DNA of 6,080 nt from Butyrivibrio sp. GTDB lineage: Bacteria; Bacillota; Clostridia; Lachnospirales; Lachnospiraceae. Under the pieces are notes generated by a model. It was given only the letters and a program-made list of their open reading frames with translations. It had not been told where the DNA came from and searched no databases. The position numbers and the translations under genes were made by a program. Location of the stretch: the NCBI GenBank assembly GCA_016297265.1, contig JAEDHB010000058.1:1-6080 (forward strand). Reading direction: 5' to 3'. The stretch's first letter is position 1; each line of letters begins with the position of its first letter. Below, piece by piece: positions 1 to 5,071 of the stretch.

Positions 1-2105
1 CTCAGATGCGTGCCGTTGGTGAAGTAATGAGTATCGGTAAGACATATAAAGAAGCATTCCAAAAGGCCATCAGAAGTCTCGAAACCGGACGCTATGGACT
101 TGGACACGCTAAAGATTTTGACAAAAAGAGCAAAAAAGAACTCCTTCTCATGCTTACAACTCCATCAAGTGAACGCCATTTCATAATGTACGAAGCACTC
201 AGAAAAGGAGCAACCGTAGAAGAAATTTTTGAAATCACAAAAGTAAAAAGATATTTTATAGAACAAATGAAAGAGCTTGTTGAGGAAGAAGAAGCACTTA
301 TCGCCAACAAGGGCACAATTCCGGCTGACGACAAGCTTATCTCCGCTAAAAAGAATGGTTTCTCAGACAAATACCTGAGTCAGATTCTTGAGATACCTGA
401 AGATGATATCCGCAACAGACGTATAGAACTCGGTGTTGAAGAAGCCTGGGAAGGTGTTCATGTAAGCGGAACAAAGGATAGTGCTTACTACTATTCAACT
501 TACAATGCCGAAGACAAGAATCCAACAAGCAATAACAAAAAAATTATGATTCTTGGCGGTGGTCCTAACAGAATCGGTCAGGGTATCGAATTCGATTACT
601 GTTGTGTCCATGCTTCACTGGCGCTTAAGAAACTCGGTTTTGAAACTATCATTGTTAACTGTAACCCTGAGACAGTTTCAACAGATTATGATACATCCGA
701 CAAATTATATTTTGAACCATTGACACTTGAAGATGTTCTTTCAATTTACAAAAAAGAAAAACCTCTTGGAGTTATCGCACAGTTTGGTGGTCAGACCCCA
801 CTCAATCTTGCAGCAGACCTTGAGAAAAACGGTGTAAAAATACTTGGCACCTCTCCTGCTGTTATCGATTTAGCAGAAGACCGTGATCTTTTCCGTGCAA
901 TGATGGACAAATTGGGAATCCCAATGCCTGAAGCAGGAATGGCTACAACTGTTGATGAAGCACTCAAAATCGCCAACGAAATCGGCTATCCTGTAATGGT
1001 TAGACCTTCATATGTTCTTGGTGGTCGCGGAATGGAAGTTGTATATGATGACGAAAGCATGGTTGGATATATGAATGCAGCTGTCGGCGTTACACCTGAC
1101 AGACCTATCCTGATTGACCGTTTTCTCAATCACGCGCTCGAATGTGAAGCAGATGCCATCAGCGACGGAACAAGTGCATTTGTACCTGCCGTTATGGAAC
1201 ATATCGAGCTTGCCGGCGTGCACTCAGGAGATTCCGCATGTATCATTCCTTCCGTTCACATTACGGAAGAAAATGTAAAAACAATCAAAGAATATACCAA
1301 GAAAATCGCTGAAGAAATGCATGTAAAGGGTCTTATGAATATGCAGTATGCTATCGAAAACGGCAAAGTATATGTGCTTGAAGCCAACCCTCGTGCATCC
1401 CGTACAGTACCACTCGTATCCAAGGTATGCAATATCCGCATGGTACCTCTGGCAACCGATATTATCACCTCTGAAATTACAGGCAGACCATCGCCGGTAC
1501 CTGAATTACAGGAACAGGATATTCCATACTACGGCGTAAAAGAAGCTGTTTTCCCATTTAACATGTTCCCTGAGGTTGACCCAATCTTAGGACCTGAAAT
1601 GAGATCAACGGGTGAAGTACTCGGTCTTTCAAAATACTATGGTGAGGCTTTCTACAAAGCACAGGAAGCAACACAGACCAAACTTCCTTTGTCCGGCAAA
1701 GTACTCATCTCCGTTAACAGCAAGGACAAGCCGGAAGTAGTTGAAATTGCAAAACTCTTCGATGAAGCAGGCCTTGAAATTGTTGCAACAGGAAGCACCT
1801 ATGACACTATTGTAGCTGCAGGGCTTAAAGCCGAAAAGATTAAAAAATTATACGAAGGAAGACCTAATATCCTCGATATGATTACCAACGGTGAGCTCGC
1901 ACTCATTGTCAACACACCTATAGGCAAGAGCAGCGCCCATGATGACAGCTACCTTCGTATGGCTGCAATCAAAAACAAAATACCATATGTTACTACAATT
2001 GCTGCAGCCAGGGCTACTGCAAAAGGAATCAATTATGTCAAGAAAAATGGCAACGCTGATGTAATGTCACTTCAGGAGCTTCACAAATCAATCAAGGCAA
2101 AATAA
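1..2105 (+). CDS. carB: Carbamoyl-phosphate synthase large subunit, C-terminal two-thirds (5' end outside window)
   Basis: CarB makes carbamoyl phosphate from bicarbonate, ammonia (channelled from the CarA glutaminase) and two ATP, for pyrimidine and arginine synthesis in the cytoplasm. About 700 of the family's roughly 1,070 residues are present; the reading frame is already open at the left edge, so about 370 N-terminal residues (the first ATP-grasp half) are missing. Numbering from the first in-window Met (position 6): MRAVGEVMSIG (1-11) is the tail of the first half, about 25-165 is the oligomerisation domain, and GGGPNRIGQGIEFDYCC (184-200) opens the second ATP-grasp half. NCNPETVSTDYDTSD, RPSYVLGGRGMEVVY and the metal-ligand region with Gln447, Glu459 and Asn461 (LEANPRASR) follow. 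From about 565 there is the MGS-like allosteric domain, with IVNTPIGK and a late TT motif. Nothing looks broken. The gene ends in TAA, 48 bases before a strong terminator hairpin. Confidence 0.98.
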   Translation, partial: QMRAVGEVMSIGKTYKEAFQKAIRSLETGRYGLGHAKDFDKKSKKELLLMLTTPSSERHFIMYEALRKGATVEEIFEITKVKRYFIEQMKELVEEEEALIANKGTIPADDKLISAKKNGFSDKYLSQILEIPEDDIRNRRIELGVEEAWEGVHVSGTKDSAYYYSTYNAEDKNPTSNNKKIMILGGGPNRIGQGIEFDYCCVHASLALKKLGFETIIVNCNPETVSTDYDTSDKLYFEPLTLEDVLSIYKKEKPLGVIAQFGGQTPLNLAADLEKNGVKILGTSPAVIDLAEDRDLFRAMMDKLGIPMPEAGMATTVDEALKIANEIGYPVMVRPSYVLGGRGMEVVYDDESMVGYMNAAVGVTPDRPILIDRFLNHALECEADAISDGTSAFVPAVMEHIELAGVHSGDSACIIPSVHITEENVKTIKEYTKKIAEEMHVKGLMNMQYAIENGKVYVLEANPRASRTVPLVSKVCNIRMVPLATDIITSEITGRPSPVPELQEQDIPYYGVKEAVFPFNMFPEVDPILGPEMRSTGEVLGLSKYYGEAFYKAQEATQTKLPLSGKVLISVNSKDKPEVVEIAKLFDEAGLEIVATGSTYDTIVAAGLKAEKIKKLYEGRPNILDMITNGELALIVNTPIGKSSAHDDSYLRMAAIKNKIPYVTTIAAARATAKGINYVKKNGNADVMSLQELHKSIKAK

Positions 2106-2153
2106 TAACTCTCTGTAATTAATCGTCGCATAGCGCATAACAGAGTTATCATC

Positions 2154-2191
2154 AAATGTCCTTTCATGCTTGAATGAAAGGACATTTTTTT
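2154..2191 (+). terminator. Intrinsic terminator of carB
   Basis: A perfect 14-bp stem pairs 2154-2167 with 2174-2187 around a 6-base loop (GCTTGA). A run of seven T (2185-2191) begins in the last bases of the 3' arm. This is a textbook rho-independent terminator in the carB direction. On the opposite strand the tail is only TTTGAT, so it is probably weak in that direction. Confidence 0.95.
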
Positions 2192-2202
2192 GTCGCCATA
2201 CC

Positions 2203-2234
2203 AAAAAAGGAGAGCGACTAATACATCGCTCTCC
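2203..2234 (-). terminator. Intrinsic terminator of the lipoprotein transcript
   Basis: A perfect 9-bp GC-rich stem pairs GGAGAGCGA (2209-2217) with TCGCTCTCC (2226-2234) around an 8-base loop. Read on the minus strand it is followed by six T (complement of the A run 2203-2208). It ends transcription arriving from the lipoprotein gene and lies only about a dozen bases from the carB terminator, so the two convergent units are insulated by back-to-back hairpins. Confidence 0.93.
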
Positions 2235-2245
2235 CTAATTATTAT

Positions 2246-2326
2246 CTATCCAATTAATGCATTGACTTCATCAAGCTTCGGCGGATTAAGCAGAAGCGGA
2301 AATTGCATATATACATCACTCAACAT
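2246..2326 (-). other. Small open frame (26 codons) overlapping the lipoprotein stop; uncertain
   Basis: An ATG at 2326 opens a 26-codon frame, shifted relative to the lipoprotein gene and overlapping its last codons. It ends at TAG 2246-2248, just ahead of the terminator. A second in-frame ATG at 2308 would give 20 residues, starting MQFPLLL and ending VNALIG. The composition (PLLLNPPKLDEVN, CTT, GAT and GAA codons) looks more protein-like than random AT-rich spacer. No well-placed ribosome binding site is visible; AAGGGA lies about 14 bases before the first ATG. It could be a translationally coupled micro-peptide, the C-terminal remnant of a lost gene, or chance. I do not recognise it. Confidence 0.25.
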
Positions 2327-2711
2327 ATTCAAAATTGTATTTCCCTTCAAAATCTTTACATGTCACCCAAACCTTATACTCGCCGGTCTTTGGAAGATTT
2401 ACAGTAAAAGAGGCATTGCCAAGATTATTGCCTGTATAAGGTACATCCGAAGCATCATTCACATTTGATATTTTTACATCAATACTTCCTCCGACAGTCT
2501 CGGCGGTAACCCTAATGCGACCTGTTTTTCCCTTGGATACCGTGTAAAAACACTGATAATTGCCATTTTCAATCTTATGCGAATTGCCGTTCGCATCCTT
2601 TTTCATCTCCACATTCATCACCGGTGAATCCGACTTGGCATCACCATTACCGCTACAGCCCGTAAGAGAAAATGTCATAATTACCAAAAATATAAATAGA
2701 AGCTTTCTCAC
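2316..2711 (-). CDS. Small secreted lipoprotein of unknown function
   Basis: A 131-residue protein starting at GTG, chosen because GGAGGG sits 7 bases upstream and the signal peptide begins there. Residues 1-18 form a lipoprotein signal: MRK, a hydrophobic core, then the lipobox LTGC with the acylated Cys at 19. A Ser/Gly/Asp-rich linker follows (about 20-32). The remaining roughly 95 residues (NGNYQCFYTVSKGKTGRIRV through GEYKVWVTCKDFEGKYNFEY) alternate as beta strands and look like a small beta-sandwich of the pre-peptidase C-terminal or jelly-roll kind. The mature protein should be anchored on the outer face of the membrane. It has its own promoter and terminator, so it appears to be a single-gene unit, although read-through from the ars operon is possible. 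Function is unknown; the fold is an inference from strand pattern only. Confidence 0.85.
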   Translation of the reverse strand: MRKLLFIFLVIMTFSLTGCSGNGDAKSDSPVMNVEMKKDANGNSHKIENGNYQCFYTVSKGKTGRIRVTAETVGGSIDVKISNVNDASDVPYTGNNLGNASFTVNLPKTGEYKVWVTCKDFEGKYNFEYVE

Positions 2712-2718
2712 TATTATT

Positions 2719-2724
2719 CCCTCC
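2719..2724 (-). promoter_or_regulatory. Ribosome binding site fixing the GTG start of the lipoprotein
   Basis: GGAGGG on the minus strand, 7 bases before GTG at 2709-2711. No ATG is available at a comparable distance, so the non-ATG start is well supported. Confidence 0.85.
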
Positions 2725-2740
2725 AGAAAAATCTGATATC

Positions 2741-2769
2741 ATTATACAAATTTGAAAAAATCAATTCAA
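2741..2769 (-). promoter_or_regulatory. Sigma-A-type promoter of the lipoprotein gene
   Basis: Minus strand: -35 TTGAAT (2764-2769), a 17-base spacer, then -10 TATAAT (2741-2746). The -10 is a perfect consensus and the -35 matches four of six positions. It lies about 30 bases upstream of the GTG start and within the AT-rich stretch that follows the truncated arsC. Confidence 0.8.
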
Positions 2770-2796
2770 TATAATACCAAAGTTTTAATAAAGATT

Positions 2797-2877
2797 TTAT
2801 ATGGAATTAATATATATCCGTTTTGCAATCTGACTGCGACAGGAATTGTGAACACAGATAAATGCTATCTTCTTCAC
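2797..2877 (-). pseudogene. arsC: arsC remnant: N-terminal fragment of thiol-dependent arsenate reductase
   Basis: A GTG at 2875-2877 shares four bases (GTGA) with the stop of the preceding thioredoxin-fold gene, with AAGGA 9 bases upstream. Its first 18 codons read MKKIAFICVHNSCRSQIA. This is the N-terminus of the low-molecular-weight-phosphatase-type arsenate reductase, with the CX5R anion loop CVHNSCR at residues 8-14. The usual next residues (Glu, then a helix after SQMAE) are missing. The frame continues as KRIYINSI and stops at TAA, giving 26 residues instead of about 130-140. The later redox cysteines are absent, and no other frame between here and the lipoprotein resembles the rest of ArsC. 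The start, coupling and P-loop are intact, so the loss looks like a 3' deletion or replacement with a break near 2823. It cannot be an active reductase. Confidence 0.87.
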
Positions 2878-3206
2878 CTTCTCACTTCCTTATACAATTT
2901 GATTATTTCGTTTGGTTTCAACACTTTACCATACGCAACAACTCTGTTATCAATTACAAGTGCAGGCGTGGACATAACACCGTAGGATGCAATCACCGAA
3001 TAATCAGTAATCAGTTCTACATTCTCATTGATTCCGAGTTCTTCAAGTGCCGCCTGTGTGTTAGCCTGAAGTTCATGGCACATACTGCATCCGCCTCCCA
3101 GAACCTTAATTCTACCGTTGCATTTGCAACTTTCTGCCGCCTTCATTTCTTCGGCACTGTAATTAGCCTCGCAGCAACATTTTTTCTTTTTCCCAAATAA
3201 GCTCAT
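2874..3206 (-). CDS. Thioredoxin-fold redox-active disulfide protein of the ars operon (TM0996/MTH895-like)
   Basis: A 110-residue cytoplasmic protein. The ATG at 3204-3206 is chosen because GGAGAT lies 6 bases upstream; the open frame runs further back but only into the end of the permease gene. The C-terminal part (32-110) is a minimal thioredoxin/glutaredoxin fold: IKVLGGGCSMC with the CXXC at Cys40 and Cys43, then GVMSTPALVIDNRVV with the cis-Pro at 81. The N-terminal tail is basic and Cys-rich (KKKKCCC at 6-12, ESCKC at 25-29), giving five extra cysteines. Such small disulfide proteins commonly sit beside ArsP-type permeases and ArsR. Likely roles are thiol-disulfide exchange for ArsC or the permease, or arsenite/metal hand-over by the Cys tail; this is inferred. 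It lies 14 bases after the permease stop and overlaps the arsC start by four bases. Confidence 0.9.
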   Translation of the reverse strand: MSLFGKKKKCCCEANYSAEEMKAAESCKCNGRIKVLGGGCSMCHELQANTQAALEELGINENVELITDYSVIASYGVMSTPALVIDNRVVAYGKVLKPNEIIKLYKEVRR

Positions 3207-3212
3207 ATTTGC

Positions 3213-3218
3213 ATCTCC
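3213..3218 (-). promoter_or_regulatory. Ribosome binding site that decides the thioredoxin-fold start
   Basis: GGAGAT on the minus strand, 6 bases before ATG 3204-3206, in the 14-base gap after the permease stop. It argues against the longer upstream reading, which would overlap the permease by about 60 bases. Confidence 0.8.
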
Positions 3219-3220
3219 AA

Positions 3221-4216
3221 TCACATAATTATTTTCTGAAAAAAATTGAACAGATAGCCGACAATTATGATTCCCGTCGCGCATATCGCCACAAAAATCC
3301 CAAGTAGTTTGGGTTTTATTGCCTTATTCAGCATTATCATTGACGGCAGTGACAGGGTTGTTACGCCCATCATAAATGCCAGCACCGTACCAAGCATTGC
3401 TCCCTTTGCCAATAAAGCTTCCGCGATTGGTATCGTTCCGAAAATATCTGCATACATAGGAATTCCAATCAAGGTCGCAAGGATTACTCCAAATGGATTT
3501 TTGCTTCCGAGAAGAGAAATAACAACACTTTCCGGAATGCAATTATGAATCAGTGCGCCGATTGCAACCCCTGCCAGAATATACGGAAACACCTTTTTGA
3601 ATGTTGTCGCAACCTGTCGCCCGGCGTAAATAAATCTCTCTTTTTGCGTAAGCGCCGGGGAATCAATATCAACTGCAGCAGCATTTCTGATAAATTCCTC
3701 CACCTGGTCTTCCATATGAATATGCTCAATAAAGGTTCCCCCGGCTACAGCAATAACCAATCCAAGCACCACATAAATCACTGCAACCTTCCATCCGAAA
3801 ATGCTCATAAGAAGAACCAGACTTCCCAAATCCACCATCGGGGATGATATCAGAAAAGAGAATGTTACTCCCAAAGGCAAGCCCGCACTGGTAAATCCAA
3901 TGAATAATGGGATTGATGAACAGGAGCAAAACGGTGTAACGGTTCCAAGCAGCGCTGCAATACAGTTTGCCCATATCCCATGGAACCTGCACATAATCTT
4001 TTTGCTTCGTTCCGGCGGAAAATAGCTTTGAATATAGGAAATCAGGAAAATCAAAACACATAACAAAATCGTTATTTTGATTACATCAAACAGAAAGAAC
4101 TGAAGACATCCGGCCAACCTGCCATTCATATTGATTCCTGTTTTACTAAGCAATGTTCCGATTATATCGTTGAGCCATTTCATTCCCATGATTTGTTCCA
4201 TGATAAATTTTCCCAT
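3221..4216 (-). CDS. arsP: ArsP/DUF318-family membrane permease
   Basis: A 331-residue polytopic membrane protein of the permease family PF03773 (ArsP_1). The family signature TPFCSCSSIP is at 94-103, with Cys97 and Cys99 inside the membrane. A second conserved stretch, GIPMYADIFGTIPIAEALLAKG, is at about 251-272. About eight hydrophobic segments are visible (roughly 43-64, 84-107, 111-127, 131-158, 208-225, 240-258, 263-285, 304-326), with a charged cytoplasmic-type loop at 164-206. Characterised ArsP proteins export trivalent organoarsenicals, and the CSC cysteines are candidates for binding As(III). Whether this one moves organic arsenicals, arsenite or another metalloid cannot be told from sequence. 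ATG at 4214-4216 is preferred over a TTG three codons earlier, because GGAGG lies 9 bases before the ATG. The start overlaps the arsR stop by one base (TGATG), implying translational coupling. Confidence 0.93.
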   Translation of the reverse strand: MGKFIMEQIMGMKWLNDIIGTLLSKTGINMNGRLAGCLQFFLFDVIKITILLCVLIFLISYIQSYFPPERSKKIMCRFHGIWANCIAALLGTVTPFCSCSSIPLFIGFTSAGLPLGVTFSFLISSPMVDLGSLVLLMSIFGWKVAVIYVVLGLVIAVAGGTFIEHIHMEDQVEEFIRNAAAVDIDSPALTQKERFIYAGRQVATTFKKVFPYILAGVAIGALIHNCIPESVVISLLGSKNPFGVILATLIGIPMYADIFGTIPIAEALLAKGAMLGTVLAFMMGVTTLSLPSMIMLNKAIKPKLLGIFVAICATGIIIVGYLFNFFQKIIM

Positions 4217-4521
4217 CACAAACAACCTCCGTTTCCGCAGGATGAATGCGCTGAGCAGGTAAGCCCACCAATGAATTCCTTATACTTTGTCAAAGTCTCG
4301 CAATTCAGCGAATAATGGTGCCACTTTCCTTCTTTGCGGTCATTAACAAGACCGCAATCAACAAGTATCTTCATATGATGGGATAATGTGGGCTGTGTTA
4401 TTCTGAACCGCTCCAAAAGAACACAACCGCACATCTCGCCGCCTGATAACATCTGTATTATCTCAAGCCTGTTGCCATCGCCCAAAGCTTTGCATATTAA
4501 TACAAAATTCATCGAATTCAT
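4216..4521 (-). CDS. arsR: ArsR-family metalloid-responsive repressor
   Basis: A 101-residue winged-helix repressor. Residues 9-25 form the first helices (KALGDGNRLEIIQML), GGEMCGCVLLERF (27-39) carries the candidate As(III) pair Cys31 and Cys33, ITQPTLSHHMKIL (41-53) is the recognition helix region, and the wing spans about 58-72 (GLVNDRKEGKWHHY). A third Cys three residues after the pair, as in plasmid R773 ArsR, is absent, so binding would use a two-Cys site or recruit others. The C-terminus is Cys-rich (Cys89, 95 and 100), which could supply ligands. In this family, metalloid binding releases DNA and induces the operon. The start is ATG 4519-4521 with GAGG 7 bases upstream; the next in-frame ATG, three codons later, is worse placed. 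It is the first gene of the ars operon and sits directly downstream of a palindromic operator. Confidence 0.95.
   Translation of the reverse strand: MNSMNFVLICKALGDGNRLEIIQMLSGGEMCGCVLLERFRITQPTLSHHMKILVDCGLVNDRKEGKWHHYSLNCETLTKYKEFIGGLTCSAHSSCGNGGCL
4226..4230 (-). promoter_or_regulatory. Ribosome binding site of the permease, inside the arsR 3' end
   Basis: GGAGG on the minus strand lies within the last arsR codons, 9 bases before ATG 4214-4216. The alternative TTG at 4223-4225 would be touching it, so the ATG is the likely start. Confidence 0.8.
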
Positions 4522-4532
4522 AGCTTTACCTC

Positions 4533-4552
4533 ACATAGATAAGTATCTATGT
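4533..4552. promoter_or_regulatory. ArsR operator O1, perfect palindrome
   Basis: ACATAGATA (4533-4541) and TATCTATGT (4544-4552) form a perfect 9-bp inverted repeat separated by two bases. It lies between the arsR -10 box and its start codon, covering the probable transcription start. The size and symmetry suit an ArsR/SmtB dimer site. Assignment to ArsR rests on position and symmetry, not on a known motif match. Confidence 0.8.
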
Positions 4553-4555
4553 ATA

Positions 4556-4585
4556 AATATATCAGAATACATAGATACTTGTCAA
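4556..4585 (-). promoter_or_regulatory. arsR operon promoter
   Basis: Minus strand: perfect -35 TTGACA (4580-4585), an 18-base spacer, then -10 TATATT (4556-4561, five of six consensus positions). The -35 begins only two bases past the stop codon of the isochorismatase-family gene. Operator half-sites occupy the spacer and the start-site region, consistent with repression by occlusion. Confidence 0.85.
4567..4580. promoter_or_regulatory. ArsR operator O2, half-site inside the promoter spacer
   Basis: ATACATAGATACTT (4567-4580) is the exact reverse complement of 4541-4554, which includes the right arm of O1. The two 14-base arms are separated by 12 bases containing the -10 region. It gives a third copy of the ACATAGATA half-site, located between -35 and -10. 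The outer half of a second dimer site (CTTGTC) is imperfect. Confidence 0.7.
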
Positions 4586-4587
4586 TG

Positions 4588-5070
4588 TTAATATTGGTGA
4601 AGCATCTTAACCTCGCAGCCCTTCTTTTCGTAATATTCAAGCATTTCATCCAGTTTTTTCAAATCATAACTTGTAACACAGTCCGAAATAACATGCACCT
4701 TGTAGCCGGACTTAGCCATATTGTAGCAGGTAGATTTTACACAGGCAGTTGCATCCGCTCCGCATACATAGAACTCATCAATTTGATTTTTTTCAATAAA
4801 TTCTGCAAAACCATCGCTGGTTAACGAATTTGCCTTTGTTTTCACAAAAATATTATCAGATACTACCTTCAGCTCCGGAACCAGTTTCTCACCCTTTGTA
4901 TCAGGCTTGAAGGTTCTGGTGCCTGCCGTAATATTATTGTGTTTTATATAGACGATATGCATATTCAGCCCTGCTGCCCATTCCACCGCACAATTTATCT
5001 TATCAATAATAGTCCTGTAGTTCTTTGTTATGTCATTTTGTAAATCTATAATTACTAAAGCTTTGTTCAT
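4588..5070 (-). CDS. Isochorismatase-family cysteine hydrolase
   Basis: A 160-residue cytoplasmic hydrolase of the isochorismatase/nicotinamidase fold. The opening strand and motif ALVIIDLQND (4-13) supplies the catalytic Asp9. FVKTKANSLTS (75-85) holds the conserved Lys, Lys77 being the best candidate. GADATACVKSTCYNMAKSGYKVHVISD (104-130) contains the nucleophile Cys110 and the usual Rossmann-like end. The length and the complete catalytic triad suggest a functional enzyme. Members hydrolyse amides or vinyl ethers (nicotinamide, N-carbamoyl compounds, isochorismate); the substrate here cannot be assigned. The start at 5070 is one base after the stop of the GyrI-like gene, with AGGAGG about 12 bases upstream inside that gene. 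The pair is therefore co-transcribed and probably coupled. No terminator follows before arsR. Confidence 0.92.
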   Translation of the reverse strand: MNKALVIIDLQNDITKNYRTIIDKINCAVEWAAGLNMHIVYIKHNNITAGTRTFKPDTKGEKLVPELKVVSDNIFVKTKANSLTSDGFAEFIEKNQIDEFYVCGADATACVKSTCYNMAKSGYKVHVISDCVTSYDLKKLDEMLEYYEKKGCEVKMLHQY

Positions 5071-5071
5071 A

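Noticed and set aside
6..8. ATG near the left edge as the carB start codon
   Set aside because: The protein from here begins mid-family (end of the first ATP-grasp half), and the frame is open to the window edge; about 370 residues must lie upstream.
2190..2468. Plus-strand open frame opposite the lipoprotein
   Set aside because: It starts inside the T run of the carB terminator, is antisense to a convincing lipoprotein gene, and resembles no family.
2720..2823. Remaining arsC sequence in another frame (simple frameshift)
   Set aside because: All three minus-strand frames downstream of the break were read; none resembles the rest of ArsC and there are too few bases for the missing roughly 110 codons.
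2752..3200. Plus-strand open frames opposite the arsC remnant and thioredoxin-fold gene
   Set aside because: They are antisense to well-supported genes, have unnatural composition and no ribosome binding sites.
3207..3284. Upstream extension of the thioredoxin-fold gene
   Set aside because: It would overlap the permease gene out of frame, has no family resemblance, and the ATG at 3206 has a well-placed ribosome binding site.
3267..4061. Other frames over the permease gene, both strands
   Set aside because: Shadow frames; only the frame with the TPFCSCS signature and membrane segments is coding.
4217..4225. TTG three codons upstream as the permease start
   Set aside because: It abuts the GGAGG sequence, leaving no spacing; the ATG at 4216 is 9 bases away and gives the common one-base stop/start overlap.
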